From positions 2,356,434 through 2,420,433 of the forward strand of contig JACSYO010002128.1 of assembly GCA_016806645.1 (NCBI GenBank): a DNA stretch of 64,000 bases, given 5' to 3'. The stretch comes from Ophiodon elongatus (lineage: Eukaryota > Chordata > Actinopteri > Perciformes > Hexagrammidae). This document shows, piece by piece, positions 13,756 through 23,751 of the stretch (its first letter is position 1; every line of letters starts with the position of its first letter). The notes beneath the pieces were generated by a model. The model saw only the letters and a list, made by a program, of their open reading frames with translations. It made no database searches and was not told where the DNA came from. Made by a program: the position numbers and the translations under genes.

Positions 13756-13959
13756 ATTTCGTGCCTAGTCCTTCCAGTTACACCAGTGTAGACTGCTCAC
13801 ATATTCCTGCTTTTACATTAGACCATGACACATTCTAGAAAACTGTCAACAAAAAAAAACATGTCAAAGAAAATGGGATGAAATTCAATGAAGAGGAATT
13901 TTCTTCATCCTCAGTGTTTACTCCTCTTCGGAGAGGGGAGGGTCTGCCTCATGCCTCAC

Positions 13960-14020
13960 GCTGATTGGTCGGAAAGTGGGCCTCCTTTGCCAAGCCCACA
14001 GCTCACATGGGTATATAGGC
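13960..14020 (+). promoter_or_regulatory. sds core promoter (TATA and inverted CCAAT)
   Basis: An inverted CCAAT box (ATTGG) lies at 13,964-13,968 and a TATA box (GTATATAGG) at 14,011-14,019, about 45 bases apart, which is normal spacing. The predicted start site is near 14,040. It is followed by a non-coding exon with a good donor and then the exon holding the sds ATG. A TATA promoter suits a gene with strong, tissue-specific (liver) expression; that is inference. Confidence 0.65.
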
Positions 14021-14039
14021 AGGAAAGATGACAGAGTAA

Positions 14040-14104
14040 AGTGAATAAAGAAGTTTAAGACAGTACACAGTACAGCTCGTTATCCTGCCATCCATCTGAG
14101 ACTG
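14040..14104 (+). other. sds: sds non-coding first exon
   Basis: The start is placed about 25 bases after the TATA box. The exon ends at ACTG followed by GTAAAT, a plausible donor at 14,105. The next acceptor (CTGGTCTGTTTCACAG) ends at 14,229, giving a 125-base intron. The initiator ATG lies four bases into the following exon. Confidence 0.55.
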
Positions 14105-14233
14105 GTAAATTGAAGCAAACTTAAAATATCATCTTTGTACTTTGTGAATGATCTTTGAAAACATTGAAGTTTCAAATGATTTGGCCCTTGTCTCTTGAGA
14201 AACCAATTATCTGCTGGTCTGTTTCACAGTGAG

Positions 14234-16380
14234 ATGAAGACCCATGAGCCTCTTCATGTGGCCACTCCAGTGAGGCAGAGCCTTGCCCTGACTAAAGTAG
14301 CTGGGACCTCAGTTTACCTCAAGTTGGATTCATCCCAACCTACAGGATCATTTAAGATCAGGGGCATCGGACACCTCTGCAAAACTGTAAGTAATTCTCC
14401 TCTGCTCCGGAGTGATGTGTTTTGTCCTGTGGTGTGGCTGAGATGCTTAGCATAGATCCATATGAACCAGTATTGACCTGTTTTCAGCTCCAGTCTAAAC
14501 ACTGGGACGATGTATTAGTTCCCTTTTTGACTGTAATGGGTTTTTTTTTCTTGTAGTGGGCTGAGCGAGGATGTGAGCGGTTTGTCTGCTGTTCAGGTGA
14601 TTACTAAAGAAAAAACAATGTATGAGTTATCTTTGCCTTTGTTGGTGTGCTTCAGTGTGTAATCTTTTACACTTTTGGTCCCAACAGGAGGAAATGCTGG
14701 TATGGCAGCAGCTTATTCTGCCCGTCAGCTCGGGGTACCTGCAACCATAGTAGTTCCAAGTGTTACACCAAACCCAACAGTGGAGAGGCTGAAGGACGAA
14801 GGCGCCACTGTGGTTATCCACGGCAAGGTTAGTTAATGTTATGGATTGTTTACTACAATCTTCACATCAATCATATTCTATTTTAAGCATGAGTAGATAC
14901 ATGTATTGTTGGATTCTGGTTCAATTTCATGCGCAATTATTATAATTTTCTTATTTATTGTCACCCAATCATTACATTTAGAACAGACTGAGAATGCAAA
15001 ATGATTGATCAGAAGAAATTAAGTTGTATCTTGTCTCTTTTAGGCTCTAAATGAAAGCATTGAATATGGACAGCAGCTTGTGGCAAATAACCCCAGCTGG
15101 ATATTCATCTCTCCCTTTGATGATCCCCTCATCTGGTGAGACGATCTCTGCATGTCTGTCCTTCAGGGATTGTGACAGCATGTACATAACTATATGCACT
15201 GGGCAGAAATTCTTGCATAGTAATCTATCTGTCATAAGGAGATAAGAGACGAAGACATGATAAAACAGATTATTCTTTACCTCTTCTCTACAAATAAAAT
15301 AGTTATAGGCTGTGCAACTGACTGATAGTAACGCCTGTCTTATCATGTGATGTCATTCATGCGGGATTGCAGGGGCTGAATGCGTTGTTATGTCAGATAC
15401 ATGATATCTTATCACTTATAACTTAGAGGGACTGTCAGATCATTTAGCTACCCTACGTCACAGACCGTAAATTACTGACACTGGCTACTATTAATATGAC
15501 CAGCATTTTATAGCGCTCCTGCATTCAAGGAAGAAATATTGAAGATTAAAAATCAGACTGTTTCCTTCTTCACATAACACTCAAATCTAATTGAATTTAA
15601 AGGAACTGACAGAGTAGGGTTGTGTTTGTGTGTGCAGGGAAGGCCACACGTCTCTGGTGAAGGAGCTGGAGCAAGACCTCATGGAGAAGCCGGGAGCGAT
15701 CGTGCTGTCGGTGGGAGGAGGAGGCCTGCTGAACGGAGTGGTGGAGGGACTGCGACGTGCCGACTGGGCTGACGTGCCCATTGTAGCCATGGAAACCATG
15801 GGAGCACATAGCCTCAATGCAGCAATGAAGGCTGGGGAGCTGGTCACTTTACCTGAAATTACCAGGTAAAATCTACTCATAGATATATTGTATTCAAATA
15901 ATAAAATGTTCCCACATAGTTCCTCTCTGTGCGTCAAAGACTAACCCTTCTTTTTGCTCTCAAGTGTTGCAACCACACTAGGCCTGACGAGGGTGTCCGC
16001 ACAGACTTTTAAACTGGTGTACGAGCACAAAGTCTTTTCGGAAGTAGTCACAGACCAGGAGGCTGTAAAAGCTGTGGATCGCTTTGTAGGTGAGTGCAAC
16101 CTGCACCTGAACAGATGCACAACAGATCTAAAATGGCACCAATCAGCTGTGAGACTGAACTCTCCTGGTATCTCAACTTTCTGCAGATGATGAGAAGATC
16201 CTGGTGGAGCCGGCCTGTGGTGCTGCCCTGGCAGCTGTGTACAGTGACATTATCAAAAGGCTGCAGGATGAGGGCAAGCTGGCTCGGCTCCTGGGCCCGG
16301 TGGTCATTGTGGTGTGCGGCGGCAACAACATCAGCATGGAGCAGCTAAGGAGGCTGAAAAAACAGCTGGGTGTTATCTAG
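14234..16380 (+). CDS. sds: L-serine dehydratase / L-threonine deaminase
   Basis: PLP-dependent enzyme that deaminates serine to pyruvate and threonine to 2-oxobutyrate in the cytosol. Coding exons are 14234-14386, 14557-14596, 14688-14827, 15044-15135, 15638-15865, 15965-16089 and 16187-16380. All junctions are GT-AG and in phase, giving 972 bases and 323 residues, close to mammalian SDS. The cofactor lysine is Lys41 in SFKIRG, the phosphate loop is Gly168-171 in SVGGGG, and Cys303 in VVCGGNN sits where SDS has its ring-contacting cysteine. Oddly, residue 65 is Gly (CSGGNAG). As I recall, liver SDS has Ala there and SDSL has Gly, so the paralogue assignment (sds versus sdsl) is not fully certain; the rest favours SDS. 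Exon 2 is only 40 bases. It converges on hectd4. Confidence 0.95.
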
Positions 16381-16671
16381 CGTGGTCAACTACCTCGGGT
16401 CCTCCTGACCTTTCCTCCATTCCTCCATCAGCTGGTCTCAATCCATAAAGCCCAATATTCATGTGCTCTACAGACCAAATCATTCCAGACTGTGAGGTTA
16501 TTCTGAGCACTGAGACTGACAAATGTGAGAGTGTGAGCGCTGTGACGCTGCTCTGTTAGAGGTAGTATTTGACCGGAGAAACGTCTTGTACAGACAAATT
16601 TAGGTTGCATTTTGTATTTAGTGTGCTTGTGTGTTGTTCTGCTTTTGTACATTGAATTGTATTTAAAAATT

Positions 16672-16677
16672 AATAAA
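16672..16677 (+). promoter_or_regulatory. sds polyadenylation signal
   Basis: A canonical AATAAA about 290 bases after the sds stop codon, in an AT-rich 3' UTR context. It places the transcript end near 16,695. Confidence 0.75.
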
Positions 16678-16699
16678 GAATATTTCTGAATATTGTGCA

Positions 16700-18650
16700 C
16701 AGAGAATAATTTCCCTGCCTTGACAAATGTCTTATTCCCGACTGCAGATGATGTGAAATATAGATCAAACCCCTTCTTAACAACATTGACCAACAGCAAA
16801 TATACTTCAAAATGTGCTTTCTATTTTCCTAAAAAAATTTAATACTGAAGCTAAAAGATAAGTATTATTGCAGATATATTGTATTAATGTACATGTTGGC
16901 CGATAAGAAACAAGACATTGTTTGTGCAGAAATGCCAAACAAAGACAGGGGTAATTAAAAACAATGTCATAATTGTATAACCCTGTTTAGTGTGTATCTT
17001 GAGAACAATTTAAACAAATCTAAGGGATCTAATTTAAGATTCTTTGCTTAAGTCATGTAAAAAAACACTATTGGCTGATGTGTTATTGGTATTCTAAAAA
17101 TCCAGTATCAATCGGGCTGTAATTTACACTCTATATCTCTGATGACTAGACACAAGTGTTTAATGAATGGACCATTCTCCAAATAGATTTTGGAAATCAT
17201 CATAAATGTCCCTCTTCAAAACATGCATCCAAAGGAAAACCAAAGTACTTCAGTGTATAAAATGTGTATACTGTATGTCTATGTTGTATATGTGTTGCAT
17301 TTGCTATGTCAACCACTGACAGGGATGTTTTAACTGTGTGAGCACTGTGCAGTGCATTGGGGGCCACAGTTTAATTACAAGCTCAGCCATACCATGGAAC
17401 TATTCATGATAAAATTCATTAATAGCTCTGGTGTCAGTAGCTTACTTTCCAATTAAATTCCCCTCTCCTCAGTGAGTGCTTTGGCAGGCACGATGCATAC
17501 AGAAATACATTCTAAACCAGCTTTGATCCCTTATGAATGAACGAGAAAATCATAAAGTTTTAAATTCAAGCAGCAACTTTAAAAAAAAAAAAAAAATGAA
17601 TTAGGTCAACATTGACGTCCTAGAATGAGGAGCTTAGTAAACAGCATCGTATTCCAACATGCAGGTCAGGTGGCCTCACTAGCTGGAAGACAGAAGCCGT
17701 CACTGGGTCAATCACATGTCGCATGACCACAGCAGACATCTCCGCACCTTTTGACTACGCTGAACTTCCCAGCGTTCAATTGGCTGGATTTCTAGGGATG
17801 TGGCACTTTTCCTAGCTACTCATTGGTCTGACCATCACTAAAACGAGCGGTGGGCCCTGATGTCACCAAGAGGGTAGACAGCTGTATGTGAGGGACAGTT
17901 GGTTGGTTCCACCCGTCAACATGCTGGAGACATTCCTAGTATTCCTCTTGGGTAACACCTCAGACATGGTATTCAAACTAGACATTTTAAATCAAAAAAT
18001 ATGAGGAAAATTCAACCCATAGAGATGTTTTTTGTTAACACATTAGCCGAGAGATCACAGTTCTAAGTGACACACCAGTGGCTCTTTATTAATAGCTCAG
18101 CTGAAGAGCCATATACATAATACATATCTCCTATCAACTGAGTTTGCAGCGGAAATATCTAACTAATTCATTTAAAATGTTTTGCTGATGAAACATTGCA
18201 TCTATAGTTGTAGATGGTTCCCTTTGGATATCACATTTAATGGATCTGAGAGGACAGAGTGAGTTGGTGAGGCGCATGACTGGAGATCCAGCTGGAACTG
18301 GCCTGGCCCGGCACTTACTGCTTTGAAAAGGTGTCTGGTGACATAACCAGAGTTGGTCGCAAGGGGTCCTTAAATAAAAGGCATGTCCTAAAGGAGACAA
18401 AACATGTTTCACAGTCATCATTCATCATGACCAACAGTCATTGTCTATGCACACTTGTAACAGGCATGTCCGCAACACCATGTCAACGCTGTTCAGTCAA
18501 GTATGCAAATGACCCATTTTGGGAGGATTTTGTAAAAGAAAACATGTTTTCTCAAAACGCATTGGATGTTTATCTGAGCAACACCTTAAAGTAAGCATGA
18601 AAATGTAGTGGGTCAAAATATAAAATACATAAAGCGGGAAAAATGGAATT
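16700..18650. other. Intergenic spacer between the sds and hectd4 3' ends
   Basis: AT-rich sequence with a 16-base poly(A) run at 17,581-17,596 and no supported gene. A GC-richer island at about 17,640-17,960 contains two ATTGG boxes and a short frame starting MLETFLVFLLG at 17,921 followed by a GTAACA donor-like site. No downstream partner exon was found, so it is not annotated as a gene. Confidence 0.5.
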
Positions 18651-18654
18651 TGTA

Positions 18655-20634
18655 CATGAAGACATTTCTTTATTGTGACACAGAAATCTCAAATGCCATC
18701 TGATTCTTTACATCTGTATAATCCATTTTAGATATGTTAAGTTTCTGATGAGCAGAGGTAAGACAGTAAAAGTTAAGTTAATGCAACCATAAATAATTGT
18801 AATAAATATCAAGTAAATGTACAGCACACATTTTATCGCAACACCTCTTTGTATGGATATGTCCTTTTTATAACCTTCTCTACCGCCCCGGAGGAGGAGG
18901 AAGTAGATGAGAGAGCGTCCCTGTTAGCAGCGGTATATCACCCTTCAAAAGAACTGAACCAAAACAAAAACTTGCAAGCAATTCAACAATCCAATATGCG
19001 TCAAATGTTTTTCAGTTCTATCCAAGTAAAATGGTGATTTTACTCATACAAGAAAACATGTTTCACCATGAGTAGAAGAAATTGAATCCATCTGAGTACA
19101 AGACAAAAGGTGATAAAATTACTGGTATTTCCAAAATTCATAAAAAATAACAACACAACAAACTGGGTATCCAACAGACATTGCCTAGTTTGCTCATTTT
19201 AGAATATTTTCTTGGAAGAGTAGTGCAAACCAAAAATTATAAAGGTGAAGTGAATTAGCAATTAATAATAATTGCCATCAAACATAACATCAGTCTATTT
19301 ACATTTTTTTCTTTCCCCGATTAAATTTTTACACAGCTAAATATTTGGTTATGGGAAAAATGAACAAACAAAGAAAACCAGCAAAACCCTGTTCTTCTTT
19401 CAATAAAGAAAATTATGAAAAGGCAGAACTCAGGATAATCCGCCGCCCCTCCCCCAGTGTATGTGTGTCGATTGTGTATGTTGGGGTGCGAGGGGGGGTT
19501 GTTGCACATTCAGTAGCAGTAGCACACAAACCATGTAGGAGGGCAGCTCTTGAGAATATCATCTCCTTCCCATTTTCACAAAGCGACTCACAGGATTTTA
19601 CAAACCTGAAACGCAAGCGCATCAGAGCCAGCAGGCCTCTCCCATCGTCCGATCTACCTGACCTAAACGTGCCGCCAAAGCTACTCGAAAAATCAAAGAG
19701 CAATTTCATAAACTAATAGATTAATATGACGTTTTTTTTACACGACTTAAATACCCTCTCTTCAGAGACTTGGATAAAATGTATTCAGTTTATATAGGCA
19801 TAAGTTAGTTTGTCCATTAGCAGTTCATATTTTTTTTTTTTTAAACAGGCAGTAAACTACATAATATCCTGTACAGCACTTGTTCACATCTTGTGCCTGC
19901 TCATAGCTGACATGGTCAAAAATAGGCAGCATCTTATATTTCCTTTTTTCTGGTAGTAGTCGTACCTGCGTCTCAAACGTCAGATAATTCTATGGAAATC
20001 ATGAGTTTCTCTTCACACACATCCAGCGTCACCCTCTGGAGAGAGGCTCCTACAGCAAAGGCCCCCACAGAGGGGAGACAGAGGGAGGCAGCTAGGTTAA
20101 GCATTAGGAGAGATACAGTTTGTTTGTTGCCCTTCACAGCAATGCAAAGTTCCACAACTCATAGTTTTGCTGAAACCGGGCTTTCAATACTAAAATGTTA
20201 TCAGAAAGAGGATTCAGCAATCTTGAATTAAGTTTGCAACTGTAAAGTGCTGATCTGAAATCATCCTATTTAGTTGTTAAATTCACAGAACTTGACTGAA
20301 ACTTGTTAAACCCTCTGTTAAAGGTAGAGGAAGGGAAAGCCAAACAAAAAAAGCGTGTCACAGTTGTTTCACTTCAATGCCATCCTCAAACGCAGTGCAA
20401 CCAGAACAGACACGGGTTACCAGTGTCAGATTATCTTCCCTGAATTCTTCACAAAAATGCGTCAAACATATCATGAAATGTAGTATTTGTTTAAACTGCA
20501 AAAAAAGCAGGGATAAACATGCAAAGCATTAATAGCCACCCAAAATAAAATGAAATAAAAAGTGTGATTTTGTTGAAGCAGCAGAGCGTAAAGAGCTTTA
20601 TATACGCTTGAGAACATGGGGTTGTCAAGTCTTC
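18655..20634 (-). other. hectd4: hectd4 3' untranslated region (inferred)
   Basis: The region runs about 2 kb from the hectd4 stop codon to the first AATAAA on the minus strand with suitable surroundings. It contains T and A runs and only shadow open frames, for example a 98-codon frame at 19,413-19,709. The length is inferred from the signal position; transcript evidence would settle the true end. Confidence 0.45.
18669..18674 (-). promoter_or_regulatory. Candidate hectd4 polyadenylation signal
   Basis: AATAAA on the minus strand (TTTATT on the plus strand), about 1,960 bases downstream of the hectd4 stop codon. Other AT-rich hexamers occur in the region, so alternative ends are possible. 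Confidence 0.45.
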
Positions 20635-23068
20635 CTAACCGCTGAGAGGGTCCTCGCGGTAGTGGATGGCGTATCGCAGTTTCTCCAGCATCACATCCAA
20701 AGATGTGTACTGGGGCAGTTTCACCATGAACATACAGGTCTCCACGCGAATGTAGCGCGAGTCTGGCTGACCTGGAGAGAAGAGAAACAGAAAGGTGCAT
20801 TACAACAAAATCACTTACTACTTCTCTTGCATAATGGGTCTTGTTATGTATGTTTACTACTGGAGTTTTACACAAAACTGCAAGAGGGCGATTACAAGCT
20901 TGTCTAGGTGATAAAAGTGAGTGTTAACGTATCTTATCTGTAGCAAACCTGAGTAGACAGTTTGTTTTAGCCTGCCATTCTAAATTGTGACAAAGGAAAC
21001 TAGGACTTCTGATGAGAAGTTCACATCAGAAACAGTGTGTCCTCCTACATGGAACAGCTTCACATGTCCATTATACATATCTATTAATTTAAAAACACAA
21101 GATATGACAAACAACATGTTCAAAGTCTATCTAAGATTGCAGGACGACGGGCTTTGATAATCCCTATCAGTAGTTTCTGCACTGAGAAGAACCTCACGCA
21201 GAGATAGCATCCCCTGTGTCCACTCACGGCCATGTTGAAAACTTGTCAGCCATTACCTGCAGCTCCATCAGGAGGGGCGATCTTCATGGGGTAAGGGGGA
21301 ACATGGGCGGTGTCTGGCCCCCCGTCTTTGCAGGGGCAGGTGAAAGGTATTCGCTCCTGGTTGCAGGCAAACTTAATGAACTTGCAGAGCTCTTCTTGAG
21401 TGAACATCTCCAAGGCGATCCAGAAGAACTCGATGTGCTGGTCGGTCTCCATCAGACCCACCTGATACATGGTGTGAGCCTACAGAGGGCGAGAGCAGGG
21501 CACACGGTGATTACATTGTATTAATACTAACCTGGAGGAAAATAAGATGTTTCTCATGTAAACCATATTTAGTAGTGATTGGCCCACAACAGGTTTGCAG
21601 TATTTGTATGTGTACACAGATTTCAACGGGCACTTTCACACAAACATGCCTTGAGGAACTCCAGGTTGATGTAAGGCAAGCCGCAGGTGCGCAGCTCCAT
21701 CTCCAGGGGGCTGAGCATGGTGAGCAGCTGCAGGGGAATGATTGAGCCGAGCCCCGCCCGCACCGCCGTCATAGACTCTTTGTTCTGCAGCTCCCTCAGA
21801 CGAAGACTCCGCACCGCCCGCGCGTACATATCCTTATTCTCCCAGCTTAACACACACAAACAAGCACACAATGTAGAAAAGATGAAGACTTAAGGCTATT
21901 AATAGCTAGGTCTTATTTATAACTGCAGTTTTGAAAGAGTTCATTGAATTAAGTTTTCAGGTAACGTTTCCTGTACCTGACGGTGAGGCTGCGACCGCCC
22001 TGACAAAGCTCCACCTCATCACCCATCATAGTGATATAGGTGAAGGAGCAGCAGGGCCGGCTGGGAGAGTCAGGGCTTTCTCCCGAATGGTGTAGGGAGG
22101 AGATCTCAGCACACAGAGCCTCCAGCTCAGTCTCATCACTCGTCTGCAGGGTAAGAAAACAAACGTCACGCTTAGGCCAAAAGAATAATGGTATTAGCAG
22201 GAAACAACATGAGGTATACACCACAGGTCCCTTACATTTTCAAACTTCTTGATGTAGTTGTAGGTCAGCACATCAGCCTCCTGCAGGTCCTGCTCTGGGT
22301 CGAGGGACTCGCCCACCAGACCCTTCCAAAAGGAGCTCAGGAGGTCCAAAGGAAGTGGCACATCAGCACGGATGGCTATGCCAAGCAGCTGACCAAAGAA
22401 GTGCAACAACTGTTCTTCTGCATAGCTGATAGGGCAGGGCGTCAGAATGTACTTCCCCTGAGAACACCAACAAACAACAAATCTTTGATTAACTTTATTG
22501 TGCTAGATATGAATAATCTTCCCCCTCTGCCCCCAGATATGATTCCTAGAAAACCTCCATTCTTGAGATAGTAATTAACAGAGCACTTGCTTTGTTATTG
22601 CACTTCAAAATGTCACCACAGTTTACTGTGAATGTTTTCAAACATTTCTTAGTCAGTTTATTTATTTATTTATTTAGTTATATCACAAAAAAAGGACATA
22701 CTGAAAAACCTCACCTTGTTACGGTTGGCTGCAGCACTGGGGCAGAGGAGCAGCAGAGAAAGAGCAGAACTCTGTAACTCCTTACACACCTGCCACAGGA
22801 AATGTCTGAAGGAGCCACCTGGAGAGACAGATTAATCAAAGCTACAGTAAGGTCTGAAAAAAAGTGAAACAGCAGGGCAGTGCAAAAAAAGATGTGAAGG
22901 AGAAATTCTAACTTGTGCCATGAACTTCCTCTCCGGTGAAGCGGATGTTGAAGGCATAGGTCGGGTCTCCTCCACTGGCCAGTTTCACACAAAGCTGGGA
23001 CGACGGCACGCAAGAAAGCTGGCGTGCTGCCTGGCATAAATATGTGTTCTCCGATGATCTGATCTCAC
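20635..23068 (-). other. hectd4: hectd4 exons 70-76, HECT catalytic domain (residues 4051-4451)
   Basis: Exons: 70, 23068-22913; 71, 22818-22715; 72, 22457-22236; 73, 22143-21977; 74, 21845-21650; 75, 21479-21257; 76, 20771-20635. The N-lobe reads YAFNIRFTGEEVHG, then GSFRHFLWQVCKEL, then LLHFFGQLLGIAIRADVPLPLD, which are classic HECT motifs. The C-lobe reads LEMFTQEELCKFIKFACNQ, ERIPFTCPCKDG and finally RVETCMFMVKLPQYTSLDVM, where the Cys is the ubiquitin thioester residue. The protein ends REDPLSG. Intron 74 has a GC donor (AAG then GCATGT at 21,649), required to join EFLK to AHTMYQVG. Confidence 0.96.
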
Positions 23069-23711
23069 CTGTAGAACAGATGCCAGAGAAATTGAAAGAA
23101 TGTTTGCAAAGATCCAGTACAAGGGATAGGAAATGGGAAACAATAAACAGGTGAACAAGTGAAAGGAATGCATACCTCCCACCATCTCGAGAGGGTCCAG
23201 TGTAATCTCTGGGGCAGCATGGTCAGCTGTCCGCTGTACTGTAGCATTCAGTACTCTGTTCATTACAGTGACCTTAGTGTCGTAGAAGATTAGACCTGTA
23301 ACCAGTGGAGATAGCAGGTAGTGAGGAAAATGATACAGATTTAACAAGGCAGGTTTCCTATAGAGGTCAAAACACTTGAACAGTCGCACCAACTTGGTCC
23401 ATTATGTCCCCTTGATCCTGCTCACCTTTGGCCTCACATAACAGCGCTGCAATGCTGTTTTGATAGGTAAGGGTCTGTCTCAGCTCCACTAGCGGCAGGA
23501 AGAAACTCTCCAAGGTGTTGTTGAGGGACTGCAGAAGAGCAAAGCGCAAGCGCAGGCTCTCCATGGGTACATCTGAAAACACACACAAGTTAAATGTACT
23601 AAATGACAAATCAACTAAGCAAGTGTGACTTACAGAATGTAGCAAGTATACATGTGTACCACTATAGTTGACAGTGTGTCAAAAATACTTTTAGGGGAGG
23701 AAGAAGAGGAG

Positions 23712-23751
<40 letters not shown>

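Larger units (their letters stand above)
6242..13950. other. Non-coding region between the ttc28 exon and the sds promoter
   Basis: No exon with paired splice sites and protein-like content was found on either strand. It could be upstream intron of ttc28 (if 5942-6241 is not its first exon) or intergenic. A mildly CpG-richer patch at about 8,640-9,250 carries a 129-codon open frame, but its translation resembles no known family and lacks conserved character. Separate entries cover two copies of a dispersed repeat and a coding-like fragment near 10.7-11.06 kb. Confidence 0.5.

Noticed and set aside
13473..13838. Plus-strand open frame of 121 codons just before sds
   Set aside because: It runs into a poly(T)-encoded phenylalanine tract, lacks protein-like composition and lies upstream of the sds promoter.
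19413..19709. Open frames of 98 (minus) and 123 (plus) codons
   Set aside because: They fall in the inferred hectd4 3' UTR and show no conserved features.
20872..21256. Possible extra HECT-domain exon in intron 75
   Set aside because: Exons 75 and 76 join directly in phase (GAA|GQPDSRY), and no open splice-bounded segment is needed between them.
23712..23751. Regularly spaced repeats considered as a CRISPR-like array
   Set aside because: It is a simple AAC trinucleotide run with no spacers, inside an intron of a vertebrate gene.
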